Positions 1 to 9,092 of a stretch of 64,000 nt of DNA are shown here, piece by piece; the stretch's first letter is position 1; each line of letters starts with the position of its first letter. The notes under the pieces are model-generated. The model was not told where the DNA came from and made no database searches. It saw only the letters and a program-made list of their open reading frames with translations. Where the stretch lies: the NCBI GenBank assembly GCA_963732795.1, contig CAVTAV010000002.1, positions 806,001-870,000 on the forward strand. The letters run 5' to 3'. Origin of the DNA: CAVTAV01 sp963732795 (GTDB lineage: Bacteria > Pseudomonadota > Alphaproteobacteria > CAVTAV01). A program made the translations under genes and the position numbers.

Positions 1-592
1 CGATTCCGGTGCTTTGCTGCGCCAGCACGATGTCCGAAATCCGGAGCGAACCGACGCATAACAGCACGGAGACGATCACGAAGCCGATCGAGACTTCGTA
101 GGACACCATCTGCGCCGCGGAGCGCAGGCCGCCCAGGAAGGCATACCGCGAGTTGCTCGCCCAGCCCGACATGATGATGCCGTAGACGCCGAGAGACGAG
201 ATCGCGAAGAGATAGAGGATGCCGACATTGATGTCGGCTAGCACCACGCCCGGCTGGAACGGGATGACCGCCCAGGCGACCATGGCGAGGGCGAAGGTGA
301 TGATCGGCGCGATGAAGAACACCGCCTTGTTCGCACCCGCCGGCACGATCGTCTCCTTGACGAAAAGCTTCAGGCCGTCGGCGAAGGATTGCAGAAGGCC
401 GAAGGGTCCGACCACATTCGGGCCGCGCCGGAGATGGATCGCGCCCCAAATCTTCCGCTCCAGATAGACGCCCATCGCCACCGCCAGCAGCAGCGGCACG
501 ATGATCGCCACGATCCCCAGCACGATCAGAATGAGATACTGCAGATCGTAGGGCAGCCAGCCGAACAGGAAATGGAAGACCGGGTTAGCCAT
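1..592 (-). CDS. nuoH: NADH-quinone oxidoreductase subunit H, N-terminal part (runs off the window)
   Basis: Membrane subunit of respiratory complex I that helps form the quinone-binding cavity at the junction of the peripheral and membrane arms. The 197 residues visible are open throughout, begin MANPVFHFLF, and include the family signature around YLERKIWGAIHLRRGPN (about residues 45-61) and several hydrophobic segments. The start ATG (590-592) overlaps the end of nuoG by 8 bases, as expected for a coupled nuo operon. The 3' part lies beyond position 1. No indel is seen in this part. Confidence 0.95.
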   Translation of the reverse strand, partial: MANPVFHFLFGWLPYDLQYLILIVLGIVAIIVPLLLAVAMGVYLERKIWGAIHLRRGPNVVGPFGLLQSFADGLKLFVKETIVPAGANKAVFFIAPIITFALAMVAWAVIPFQPGVVLADINVGILYLFAISSLGVYGIIMSGWASNSRYAFLGGLRSAAQMVSYEVSIGFVIVSVLLCVGSLRISDIVLAQQSTGI

Positions 593-2651
593 GGGTGCCC
601 GTCGCCTCCCCTTCAACGCCGAGCATCGCCTCGGTGCATTTCGCCATGGTCTTGGAGGCGCGGCAGATCGGATTGGTCAGGAAATAGGTGTCGCGCGACG
701 ACACTTTGAAAGGATCCTCGCCCAACGGCCCGTCCTTGCCGAAGGCTCCCCATGCCGCGGGCGTGACCTGCTCGATATTGGCAAAGTGCGGCGCGGCCTC
801 GACCATGCGGCGGCGCAGCGCGTCGAGCGTGTCATAGGGCAGTTTCTTGCCGATCACATCCGAGAACGCCCGCAGAATCGTCCAGTCCTCGCGCGCATCG
901 CCCGGCGGGAAGGTCGCCTTCCAGCCGAGCTGCACCCGACCTTCAGTATTGACCCAGTGCGAATTCTTCTCGGTATAGGCTGCCCCCGGCAGGATGACAT
1001 CGGCCCGGTGTGCCCCGGCGTCGCCGTGGCTGCCCTGATAGATCACGAAGGCATTGCCGAGCCTGGACATATCGATCTCGTCCGCGCCGAGGAGGAACAC
1101 GACCCCGATCTCGCCCTTGCCCGCGCCGTCGAGGATTCCCGCGACGTCCTGGCCGCCCTCGCCCGGGACGAAGCCGATATCGAGACCGGCGACCCGCGCG
1201 GCCGCGGTGTGCAGCACGTTGAAGCCGTTCCAGCCGTCCTTGATCAGGCCGCAACTGTCGGCGATCGCCCGCGCCGCCGCCAGAACCGCCGCGCCGTCCG
1301 GCCGCGCCAGTGCCGTCTGGCCGACGATCAGCATCGGATGCTCGGCATTCTTCAAGGCCTCGGCCACGGCGTGGTTGCCGTTGCGAATCTCGTTCAGGAT
1401 TTGCGGCGAGTTGCCGATCGTCTCGACCGGATAGGTGAGATCCATCTCCGGCCCGATCGAATAGACCTTGAAACCGCCGGCGCGATGGCGCTTGCGGAGC
1501 CGGGCGTTGACGATCGCCGCATCGGCGCGCGGATTGACGCCGATCAGCAGGCAGACATCGGCCTGCTCGATCCCCGCGATGGTCGTGTTGAACAGATAGC
1601 CGACCCGGTTGGTTGGATCGAGCTTCGCGCCGTCCTGCCGGCAATCCAAGTTCGGCGAGCCGAGCGACGTCATCAGGTCCTTGAGCGCCATCATGGCTTC
1701 GGCGTCGGCGAGGTCGCCGGCGATGGCCGCGATCTCCGAGCCCTTCTTGCCCTTGAGCGCCGAAGCCATGGCGGCGAAGGCGTCGTTCCAGCTCGCCTCC
1801 TGAAGCTTGCCGTCCTTCTTCACATAAGGCCGGTCGAGCCGCCGGTAGCCGAGGCCGTCACAGGCGAAGCGGGTCTTATCCGAGATCCACTCCTCGTTGA
1901 CCTCTTCATTCAGACGCGGCAGCACGCGCATGACCTCGCGGCCGCGCGCATCGACCCGGATATTGCTGCCGACCGCATCCATCACATCGACGGTTTCGGT
2001 CTTCTGCAATTCCCAGGACCGGGCCATGAAAGCGTAAGGCTTCGAGGTCAGTGCGCCGACCGGACAGAGGTCGATCACATTGCCAGACAGCTCGGAATGG
2101 AGCGTCTTTTCGAGATAGGTCGTGATCTCCATGTCCTCGCCGCGGCCGATCGCGCCCAGTTCCGGCACGCCCGCGATTTCGGTCGCGAAGCGGATGCAGC
2201 GGGTGCAATGGATGCAGCGGGTCATGACCGTCTTGATCAGCGGCCCCATATGTTTCTCGTCGACCGCCCGCTTGTTCTCGAGATAGCGGCTGGAGCCCAT
2301 GCCGTAATAGAGCGACTGGTCCTGAAGATCGCATTCGCCGCCTTGGTCGCAAATCGGGCAATCGAGCGGATGGTTGATCAGGAGGAACTCCATCACGCCT
2401 TCCCGCGCCTTCTTGACATAGGGCGTGTTCGTGCGGATCACCATGCCGTCGCCGACCGGCATCGCGCAGGACGCGATCGGCTTCGGCGACTTTTCCATCT
2501 CCACAAGGCACATGCGGCAATTGCCGGCGATCGACAGCCGTTCGTGATAGCAGAAGCGCGGGATCTCGGCCCCGGCCAATTCGCAAGCCTGAAGCACGGT
2601 CATCCCGGCTTCGACCTCGATCTCCTTACCGTCGATCGTAAGCTTCGGCAT
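585..2651 (-). CDS. nuoG: NADH-quinone oxidoreductase subunit G
   Basis: Large Fe-S subunit of the complex I peripheral arm, carrying electrons from NuoF toward NuoB. It is 688 residues, normal for alphaproteobacteria. The N-terminal ferredoxin-like 2Fe-2S cysteines (FCYHE, GNCRMC, SCAMPV) are followed by the CPICDQGGECDLQD motif near residue 100, and then CIHCTRCIRF and CPVGAL for the 4Fe-4S clusters. A molybdopterin-oxidoreductase-like domain follows. The start lies 3 bases after the nuoF stop and the 3' end overlaps nuoH. The frame is intact. Confidence 0.97.
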   Translation of the reverse strand: MPKLTIDGKEIEVEAGMTVLQACELAGAEIPRFCYHERLSIAGNCRMCLVEMEKSPKPIASCAMPVGDGMVIRTNTPYVKKAREGVMEFLLINHPLDCPICDQGGECDLQDQSLYYGMGSSRYLENKRAVDEKHMGPLIKTVMTRCIHCTRCIRFATEIAGVPELGAIGRGEDMEITTYLEKTLHSELSGNVIDLCPVGALTSKPYAFMARSWELQKTETVDVMDAVGSNIRVDARGREVMRVLPRLNEEVNEEWISDKTRFACDGLGYRRLDRPYVKKDGKLQEASWNDAFAAMASALKGKKGSEIAAIAGDLADAEAMMALKDLMTSLGSPNLDCRQDGAKLDPTNRVGYLFNTTIAGIEQADVCLLIGVNPRADAAIVNARLRKRHRAGGFKVYSIGPEMDLTYPVETIGNSPQILNEIRNGNHAVAEALKNAEHPMLIVGQTALARPDGAAVLAAARAIADSCGLIKDGWNGFNVLHTAAARVAGLDIGFVPGEGGQDVAGILDGAGKGEIGVVFLLGADEIDMSRLGNAFVIYQGSHGDAGAHRADVILPGAAYTEKNSHWVNTEGRVQLGWKATFPPGDAREDWTILRAFSDVIGKKLPYDTLDALRRRMVEAAPHFANIEQVTPAAWGAFGKDGPLGEDPFKVSSRDTYFLTNPICRASKTMAKCTEAMLGVEGEATGTHG

Positions 2652-2654
2652 CGC

Positions 2655-3935
2655 CTACTCCGCCGCCTGTTTCTGATAGGCCTCGATCCGGCGCTCGAGC
2701 TCCGGACGGAAATGCCGGATGAGTCCCTGGATCGGCCATGCCGCCGCATCGCCCAGCGCGCAGATCGTGTGACCCTCGACTTGCTTGGTGACGTCGAGCA
2801 GGAGATCGATTTCTTCCGGTCGGGCATTGCCGACGACGAGGCGTTCCATCACCCGCCACATCCAGCCCGTGCCTTCGCGGCAGGGGGTGCACTGGCCGCA
2901 GCTCTCATGCTTGTAGAATTTCGAAAGCCGCGTGATCGCCTTCACCACGTCGGTCGACTTGTCCATCACGATGACCGCGGCCGTGCCGAGGCCGGATTTG
3001 ACCTCCTTCAGGGAATCGAAATCCATCAGCACGTCGTCGCAGATATTTTTCGGGATCACCGGCACGGAGGCGCCGCCCGGGATCACCGCCTGGAGATTGT
3101 CCCAGCCGCCGCGCACGCCGCCGGCATGGCGCTCGATGAGCTCCCGCATCGGGATGCCCATCTCCTCCTCGACATTGCAGGGCTTGTTCACATGGCCCGA
3201 GATGCAGAACACTTTGGTGCCGGTGTTGTTCGGCCGGCCGATGCCCGCGAACCATGAGGCCCCGCGCCGGAGGATCGTCGGCGCGACCGCGATGCTCTCG
3301 ACATTGTTGACCGTGGTGGGGGCGCCCCATACGCCGACATTCGCCGGAAACGGAGGCTTGAGGCGCGGCTGGCCCTTCTTGCCTTCGAGGCTTTCAATGA
3401 GCGCGGTTTCTTCGCCGCAGATATAGGCGCCGGCGCCGCGATGGACGAAGACATCGTAATCATAGCCCGAGCCGCAGGCGTTCTTGCCGATCAGGCCGGC
3501 GTCATAGGCTTCGTCGATGGCCGCATCCAGAACGTCGCCCTCATGGGCGAATTCGCCGCGGATATAAATATAGGCCGCGCAGGCGCCCATCGCGAAGCCG
3601 GCCAGGAGGCAGCCTTCGATCAGCTTGTGCGGATCGTGGCGCATCATGTCCCGGTCCTTGCAGGTGCCGGGCTCGCCCTCGTCGGCGTTCACCACAAGAT
3701 AGGCCGGACGGCCGCCGTTGTCCTTCGGCATGAAGGACCATTTGAGGCCGGTCGGGAAGCCCGCGCCGCCGCGGCCGCGGAGCCCCGAATCCTTCATCTC
3801 CTTGATGATCCAGTCGCGGCCCTTGGCGATGATGTCCTTGGTGCCGTCCCAATCGCCGCGCTTTTTCGCAGCTTCGAGACGCCAGTCCTCGAAACCGTAG
3901 AGATTGGTGAAGATGCGGTCCTCGTCACGCAGCAT
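2655..3935 (-). CDS. nuoF: NADH-quinone oxidoreductase subunit F
   Basis: NADH- and FMN-binding subunit of complex I, where electrons enter. The 426 residues begin MLRDEDRIFTNLYGFED. The NADH/FMN glycine-rich stretch GLRGRGGAGFPTGLKW lies near residues 51-66, and the N3 4Fe-4S motif CGQCTPCREG lies near the C-terminus. The start is fixed by the family N-terminus and by the one-base overlap with the nuoE stop (TGATG). Although the reading frame is open far upstream, that extension lies over nuoE and nuoD and is not coding in this frame. Confidence 0.97.
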   Translation of the reverse strand: MLRDEDRIFTNLYGFEDWRLEAAKKRGDWDGTKDIIAKGRDWIIKEMKDSGLRGRGGAGFPTGLKWSFMPKDNGGRPAYLVVNADEGEPGTCKDRDMMRHDPHKLIEGCLLAGFAMGACAAYIYIRGEFAHEGDVLDAAIDEAYDAGLIGKNACGSGYDYDVFVHRGAGAYICGEETALIESLEGKKGQPRLKPPFPANVGVWGAPTTVNNVESIAVAPTILRRGASWFAGIGRPNNTGTKVFCISGHVNKPCNVEEEMGIPMRELIERHAGGVRGGWDNLQAVIPGGASVPVIPKNICDDVLMDFDSLKEVKSGLGTAAVIVMDKSTDVVKAITRLSKFYKHESCGQCTPCREGTGWMWRVMERLVVGNARPEEIDLLLDVTKQVEGHTICALGDAAAWPIQGLIRHFRPELERRIEAYQKQAAE

Positions 3936-4526
3936 CAGGCGCCCCCACTCGTCTTCTGGAGCGTTGTCGGGCCGCCAATCGGACACGACGTCTGGCGCTC
4001 GACCTGAGGGCCGGCTTTCGGCTTCTCGCCGCACTTGAAGGCTTCCAGGATGCGTTTCATGGAGTCGTAATCGAGGTCCTCGTAATACTCGCGGTCGATC
4101 GAGACCATCGGCGCGTTGACGCAGGCGCCGAGGCATTCGACCTCGTGCATCGTGAACAGGCCGTCTCCGCGTCGTCTCGCCGTAATCGATGCCGAGAACG
4201 TCGCGGCAGGCGCGCTCGATCTCCTCGGAATTGCGGAGCCAGCAGGGCGTGGTCGTGCAAATCTCGACGATGTGCTTCCCGACCGGCTCCAGATGGAACA
4301 TCGTGTAGAAGGTCGCGACTTCGTAGGCGCGCATATAGGGCATGTCGAGGAAGTCCGCGACCGCCTCGATCGCCGGCACGCTGAGCCAGCCATTCTGCTT
4401 TTGCGCGAGATCCAGGAGCGGCAGCACCGCGCTGGCCTGACGGCCTTCGGGATATTTCGCCACGATCTTCTCGGCGAGCGCCTTGTTCTCGGCCGAAAAC
4501 TCGAAGGTTTCTTTCGGGGCGCTCAT
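3935..4526 (-). CDS. nuoE: NADH-quinone oxidoreductase subunit E, one-base frameshift
   Basis: 24-kDa-type thioredoxin-fold 2Fe-2S subunit that pairs with NuoF. The first part reads MSAPKETFEFSAENKAL and contains the cluster cysteines in CTTTPCW. After IDYGETT one extra base (about position 4169) moves the gene to another frame, where it continues GDGLFTMHEVECLGACVNAP with the second cysteine pair. Dropping one base rejoins a normal NuoE of about 196 residues. The start ATG overlaps the nuoD stop (ATGA) and the stop overlaps the nuoF start. In an otherwise tight operon the shift is more likely a sequence error than a real loss. Confidence 0.9.
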
Positions 4527-5701
4527 CGGTCGACCTCCCCGAACACGATATCCTGCGAGCCGAGCACCGCCGGCACGTCGGCCAGCATGTGGCCCTTGCA
4601 CATGAAATCCATCGACTGGAGATGGGCGAAGCCCGGCGCGCGGAGCTTGCAGCGATAAGGCTTGTTCGAGCCGTCGGAGACGAGATAGACGCCGAATTCG
4701 CCCTTGGGCGCCTCGACGGCCGCATAGACCTCGCCCTCGGGCACGCGATAGCCCTCGGTATAGAGCTTGAATTGATGGATCAGCGCTTCCATCGAATGCT
4801 TCATGTCGGCGCGGCGCGGCGGCGTGACCTTCTTGTCGACTGACGTGACCGGCCCGCCCGGCAACTCCTCGACGCATTGCTTCATGATCTTGAGGCTCTG
4901 GCGAATCTCCTCGAGCCTGAGCACGAAACGGTCGTAGCAGTCGCCGTTCTTGCCGATCGGAATGTCGAAATTCATCTTGTCGTAGACGTCGTAGGGCTGC
5001 GACTTGCGCAGATCCCAGGCGAGCCCCGAGGCGCGCAGCATCGGGCCGGAAAAGCCCCATTCCAGGGCCTCCTCGGGCGTCACGATGCCGATATCGACAT
5101 TGCGTTGCTTGAAGATGCGGTTCTCGACGATCAGGGCTTCCATGTCTTCGAGGACCTGCGGGAAGGTCTCGCACCACGTGGCGATATCGGCGACCAGCGC
5201 GGGGGGAATGTCCTGATGCACGCCGCCGGTGCGGAAATAGGCGGCGTGAAGCCGCGCGCCCGACGCGCGCTCATAGAAGCCCATCAGCTTCTCGCGCTCC
5301 TCGAAACCCCACAGCACCGGTGTCATCGCGCCGACATCCATGGCGTGAGTCGTGAGGTTCAGCAGGTGATTGAGGATGCGGCCGATCTCGCAATAGAGCA
5401 CGCGGATATATTGCGCGCGGATCGGCACTTCGAGGTTCAGGAGCTTCTCGGTCGCGAGCACGAACGCGTGCTCCTGATTCATCGGCGCGACGTAATCGAG
5501 CCGGTCGAAATAGGGGATCGCCTGGAGATAGGTCTTGTATTCGATCAGTTTCTCGGTGCCGCGATGCAGGAGCCCGATATGGGGATCGACGCGCTCCACC
5601 GTCTCGCCGTCGAGCTCCAGCACGAGGCGCAGCACCCCATGGGCCGCCGGATGCTGCGGGCCGAAATTCATGCTGTAATTCTTGATCGAGACTTCGGCCA
5701 T
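4523..5701 (-). CDS. nuoD: NADH-quinone oxidoreductase subunit D
   Basis: 49-kDa-type subunit of the complex I peripheral arm. It is structurally related to the NiFe-hydrogenase large subunit and lines the quinone site with NuoB and NuoH. It is 392 residues and full length, beginning MAEVSIKNYSMNFGPQHPAA. The GPQHPAAHGVLR signature and DPHIGLLHRGTEK follow near the N-terminus, and the C-terminus ends QDIVFGEVDR. The gene starts 2 bases after nuoC and overlaps nuoE by 4 bases. The frame is intact. Confidence 0.97.
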   Translation of the reverse strand: MAEVSIKNYSMNFGPQHPAAHGVLRLVLELDGETVERVDPHIGLLHRGTEKLIEYKTYLQAIPYFDRLDYVAPMNQEHAFVLATEKLLNLEVPIRAQYIRVLYCEIGRILNHLLNLTTHAMDVGAMTPVLWGFEEREKLMGFYERASGARLHAAYFRTGGVHQDIPPALVADIATWCETFPQVLEDMEALIVENRIFKQRNVDIGIVTPEEALEWGFSGPMLRASGLAWDLRKSQPYDVYDKMNFDIPIGKNGDCYDRFVLRLEEIRQSLKIMKQCVEELPGGPVTSVDKKVTPPRRADMKHSMEALIHQFKLYTEGYRVPEGEVYAAVEAPKGEFGVYLVSDGSNKPYRCKLRAPGFAHLQSMDFMCKGHMLADVPAVLGSQDIVFGEVDR

Positions 5702-5703
5702 GA

Positions 5704-6339
5704 TCAGCTACCCGAGCCCTTTCCGGCCTCTTCAGGCTTGGCCTCGGCCTTCTCGTCGCCGGGAAGAATGTATTTCGCGCCTTCCCAGGGGCTCATGAAC
5801 TCGAAGGTGCGGAATTCCTGCACCAGCTTCACGGGCTCGTAGACGACGCGCTTCAGATCGTCGTCATAGCGGACCTCGACATAGCCGGTGAGCGGGAAAT
5901 CCTTGCGGAGCGGGAAACCCTCGAAGCCGTAATCGGTGAGGATGCGACGAAGATCGGGATGATCCGTGAACATCACGCCATAGAGATCCCATACCTCGCG
6001 CTCGTACCAGCCCGCCGAATTGAACACCGAAGTCGCGGACGGCACGGGCGTCACCTCGTCGGTCATGATCTTGACGCGGACCCGCTGGTTATTGTGGAGG
6101 CTCAGGAGATGATACACGACGTCGAAACGCTGGGGCCGGCCGGGATAATCCACGCCTGATATATCGACGAGCTGGCGGAACCGGCACTGACTGTCGTCCT
6201 TCAGGTGATTGAGCACCCGAAGGATTTGCTCCGCCTCGGCAGTCAGGGTCAGCTCGCCATACGCGACGGAGAACCCCGTCACCGCGTCCGGCAGGGCCGC
6301 GGCGATCTGTTCTCCAAGTTCGCGAAGGGCTTCATCCAT
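5704..6339 (-). CDS. nuoC: NADH-quinone oxidoreductase subunit C
   Basis: 30-kDa-type subunit of the complex I hydrophilic arm. It has 211 residues from the ATG at 6339 (MDEALRELGEQIAAALPDAV). The family signature ERE[VT]WDLYG appears as YEREVWDLYGVMF, followed by HPDLRRILTDYGFEGFPLRKDFP. The frame is open upstream, but that extension runs over the nuoB 3' end and lacks NuoC similarity, so the internal start is chosen. There is a 56-base gap from nuoB and a 2-base gap to nuoD. The acidic tail ends KAEAKPEEAGKGSGS. Confidence 0.95.
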   Translation of the reverse strand: MDEALRELGEQIAAALPDAVTGFSVAYGELTLTAEAEQILRVLNHLKDDSQCRFRQLVDISGVDYPGRPQRFDVVYHLLSLHNNQRVRVKIMTDEVTPVPSATSVFNSAGWYEREVWDLYGVMFTDHPDLRRILTDYGFEGFPLRKDFPLTGYVEVRYDDDLKRVVYEPVKLVQEFRTFEFMSPWEGAKYILPGDEKAEAKPEEAGKGSGS

Positions 6340-6395
6340 GGCGATGTCCCAAACTCTGACGTCTCTTAAAACTGGCCTACGATCCGGGGGCGGGC

Positions 6396-6938
6396 TTACC
6401 GGGTGAAGGTTCCGGTCCGGCGGATCTTTCTCTGCAATTGGAGGATTCCGTAGAGCAGCGCTTCCGCCGTCGGCGGGCAGCCCGGCACATAGATATCCAC
6501 CGGGACGACACGGTCGCATCCGCGCACGACGGAATAGGAGTAGTGGTAATAGCCGCCGCCGTTCGCGCAACTTCCCATCGAGATGACATAACGCGGCTCG
6601 GGCATCTGGTCATAGACCTTGCGGAGCGCGGGGGCCATCTTGTTGCACAGCGTGCCGGCGACGATCATCACGTCGGACTGACGCGGGCTGGCGCGCGGGG
6701 CGGCGCCGAACCGCTCCATGTCGTAGCGCGGCATGTTGGTGTGCATCATCTCGACCGCACAGCACGCGAGGCCGAACGTCATCCACCACAGCGAGCCCGT
6801 ACGGGCCCAATTGATCAGGTCTTCGGCTTTGGTGACGAGGAAGCCCTTGTCGGCCAGGTCGTCGTTCAGCGACTTGAAATAAGCTTCATCGGGCGGCGTT
6901 ACGGCTTGGGAAGCGCCGCCGGGAACTTCTACTCCCAT
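6396..6938 (-). CDS. nuoB: NADH-quinone oxidoreductase subunit B
   Basis: PSST-type subunit that holds the terminal 4Fe-4S cluster N2, the direct electron donor to quinone. It has 180 residues. Ligand cysteines are visible in GLACCAVEMMH, MGSCANGGGYYHYS and VPGCPPTAEALLYG. The variable N-terminal 30 residues precede the conserved LINWARTGSLWWMTFGLACC. The start overlaps the 3' end of nuoA by 10 bases, consistent with translational coupling. Confidence 0.97.
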   Translation of the reverse strand: MGVEVPGGASQAVTPPDEAYFKSLNDDLADKGFLVTKAEDLINWARTGSLWWMTFGLACCAVEMMHTNMPRYDMERFGAAPRASPRQSDVMIVAGTLCNKMAPALRKVYDQMPEPRYVISMGSCANGGGYYHYSYSVVRGCDRVVPVDIYVPGCPPTAEALLYGILQLQRKIRRTGTFTR

Positions 6939-7294
6939 TCAAGCGCTCCTTTCTTCCACTCATATATGAAGCCGATGGTCAGGATGCCAAGGAACACCGC
7001 CATCGACCAGAAGCCGAACAGGCCGATCTTGCCGAGCGAAACCGCCCAGGGAAACAGGAACGCGACCTCCAGATCGAAGATGATGAACAGGATCGAGACC
7101 AGATAGAACCGCACGTCGAACTGGCCACGCGAGTCGGAAAAGGCCTCGAATCCGCATTCATAGGCGGAGAGCTTCTCCGGGTCCGGCCGCTGCTCCGCGA
7201 CGAGATAGGCGAGGAGCACGAACGCGCCGGAAACCACGAGCGCAATTCCAATGAAAATCAGGATCGGCAGATATTCGAGAAGATACGAGCTCAT
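6929..7294 (-). CDS. nuoA: NADH-quinone oxidoreductase subunit A
   Basis: Small membrane subunit of complex I and the first gene of the nuo operon here. The protein is 121 residues with three hydrophobic segments. The conserved loop KLSAYECGFEAFSDSRGQFDVRFY is at about residues 41-64. The ATG at 7294 gives the usual N-terminus MSSYLLEYLPI; an in-frame extension farther upstream has no family similarity. The operon promoter should lie in the 7295-7450 region. Confidence 0.96.
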   Translation of the reverse strand: MSSYLLEYLPILIFIGIALVVSGAFVLLAYLVAEQRPDPEKLSAYECGFEAFSDSRGQFDVRFYLVSILFIIFDLEVAFLFPWAVSLGKIGLFGFWSMAVFLGILTIGFIYEWKKGALEWE

Positions 7295-7683
7295 CGCCCT
7301 TTTTCCGCACCGCACAATCGCACTAACAACTTGTAACCGGGCGGGAAATGAGGCGCAAGCCGCCTGTGAAAAGGCGGCCCCCTGCCCTGGCTCGCGGCGG
7401 AGTATAGAACCCGAAAACTGGGATGAAAAGGATGGAATTCCGCGCCTGCGGAATTGCCGCGACGATCCGTCCGGGGCCGTATCCGGATAGGTTCGTGGGC
7501 GGGGACTTTGGGCCTGCAGATGTCCCTGTCTACGCGGAGGCGGCTCCGCCATCACCCCCGTCCAAACCGTCCCCCATCGAGGGGGAAGGCTTCACATGGA
7601 ACGCTCCATCGAGTCCTCCCCCTCGATGGGGGAAGCCCGGAGGGGGCGATGCCCGAGCCGATCCGACGTGGTCGCGAAACGCT
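7295..7683. other. 389-base intergenic region between nuoA and the HEAT-like gene
   Basis: This gap between a gene leaving leftward (nuoA) and the 3' end of the next gene holds no convincing coding sequence. The nuoA-proximal side should contain the nuo promoter. The distal half contains the strong inverted repeat listed separately at 7571-7632. Short frames in the region have no start context or recognisable product. Confidence 0.6.
7571..7632. repeat. Perfect 16-base inverted repeat (REP-like hairpin)
   Basis: The left arm 7571-7586 (cccccatcgaggggga) and the right arm 7617-7632 (tccccctcgatggggg) are exact reverse complements separated by 30 bases. Each arm is itself nearly palindromic (CCCCC...GGGGG around TCGA), so two small hairpins or one long one can form. 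There is no T-run, so it is not a classical terminator. Palindromes of this kind are commonly dispersed between genes in GC-rich alphaproteobacteria. No second copy of this exact unit was noticed in the window. Confidence 0.75.
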
Positions 7684-8766
7684 CTACGACTGGATCGTGG
7701 CGGCCCATTTCTCCCAGGAGTCGTAGTCCTCGTCCTTGTAGTCCTTGCCGCTCAGATCCTTCAGCGTCTCATAGGCCCATTCGTGATTGTTGGGCTGCTG
7801 GAGGTGTAGGAGCTTCAAGAGCGTGGGGACGGCATCCTCCTCGATCACGCGCTTGTACTTATCGTTCTTGGCGAGGATGGCGATCACGGCGACGGCCTTG
7901 TTGCGGCCGCGCGTGGTCGGAAAGTCGAGCGCCGCCGACAACTCCTTGACCGGATAGGCGACATCGATGCCCTTGTTCGCGATCGACGCCATGATCAGCA
8001 TCGCATCGTTGCGGACGAGCTCGTCGGGATCATAAATCGCCTTGGCGAGCACCGGCATCACCTTCGCCGCATCGTTGGTGAACGCCAGCAAGAACAGGGC
8101 CACCTGGCGCTTGTTGGCATTCTTGTCTTCGAGCGCCATCTTCGCCAGCGTATCGGCGCCCTTGGTCGCCGCATCCTTCATGGGATCGAGGAACGGCTGG
8201 AGCTCCTTTTCCTCGAAGCTCGCGACGCAATAGAGCACCGGGCAGTCCTTGGGATCGAACGGCTTCAAGCCACCACCGAAACGCCGCGACAAGGCGAGCA
8301 CCTGCTTCGAATATTTGCCCCATTCGGCGAGCGCGCCGGAGGTATCCTGGACGTCGGCGGTCGGTTCGTCGCGGAACGGCATGCGCGCCGCCTTATCCTT
8401 GGCGTCCACCGCGTCGACGGTGATGAAATAACCGCGATAAGGGTTGGGATAGCCGACGACGCTCAAATCGAGATAGGCGAAATCGCCCTTGGCCTTCAGC
8501 TTCTTGGCGATCTCGGTCTGAAGCTTCTGGGCGTCGGGCTTCTTGAATTTCAGATTGTCTTCGACGATCTCGTGGAACTGGTGCTTGAACTGCTTCTTGA
8601 CTGCGTCGCCGGTGAACGCGTCGGTTCCATAGACATCGACGCCCTTGAGCGTCACGGGCGGATCCTTGAAGGCGGCGCCGGCCATGTTCGGCGCGGCCGC
8701 CATCATCACGCCGACGATCGCGGCGGACAAAATGGTGCTTCGACGGGTGGTTCTAATCAGGCGCAT
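7684..8766 (-). CDS. Exported HEAT-repeat-like protein of unknown function
   Basis: The protein has 360 residues from the ATG at 8766. It begins MRLIRTTRRSTILSAAIVGV and has a signal peptide ending near MAGAAF, so it is exported to the periplasm. The second half reads as short amphipathic helix pairs (KQVALFLLAFTNDAAKVMPV, NDAMLIMASIANKGI, NKAVAVIAILAKND) typical of HEAT-type repeats. Two cysteines lie in DCPVLYC. I recognise no enzyme motif. The frame continues 21 codons upstream, but the chosen ATG is followed immediately by the signal peptide. Function unknown. Confidence 0.75.
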   Translation of the reverse strand: MRLIRTTRRSTILSAAIVGVMMAAAPNMAGAAFKDPPVTLKGVDVYGTDAFTGDAVKKQFKHQFHEIVEDNLKFKKPDAQKLQTEIAKKLKAKGDFAYLDLSVVGYPNPYRGYFITVDAVDAKDKAARMPFRDEPTADVQDTSGALAEWGKYSKQVLALSRRFGGGLKPFDPKDCPVLYCVASFEEKELQPFLDPMKDAATKGADTLAKMALEDKNANKRQVALFLLAFTNDAAKVMPVLAKAIYDPDELVRNDAMLIMASIANKGIDVAYPVKELSAALDFPTTRGRNKAVAVIAILAKNDKYKRVIEEDAVPTLLKLLHLQQPNNHEWAYETLKDLSGKDYKDEDYDSWEKWAATIQS

Positions 8767-8834
8767 CGACCCCTCCCCGATCTCGCTTCCTGGAGGGAAA
8801 AGGGTCGCGCTTTCGCGGGGAAAATTCAAGTCCC

Positions 8835-8911
<77 letters not shown>

Positions 8912-9092
8912 CTTAGGGGCGAAATTGCGGGCTCTCATGTACGGTACGCACTGGGCCGAGTCAAGCACGACCCGGCGGGCCGTTCCCGCTATTCACTGGC
9001 GGTTCAGTTTGGCGTAACTATCTTAAGAATAATGGAAGCCGGCGCGCCCTCCCGCCCCGGCCTCCGGAACCGCTTCCTCGGACGGGACTCGC

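Noticed and set aside
591..3257. Long open frame on the plus strand opposite nuoG and nuoF (888 codons)
   Set aside because: It is the mirror of two well-supported genes in GC-rich DNA; the translation has Arg/Asp-rich composition and no family similarity.
2655..5177. Single 840-codon frame covering nuoD, nuoE and nuoF
   Set aside because: The frame merely runs through parts of nuoD and nuoE out of phase before entering nuoF; only the nuoF part (to 3935) is real.
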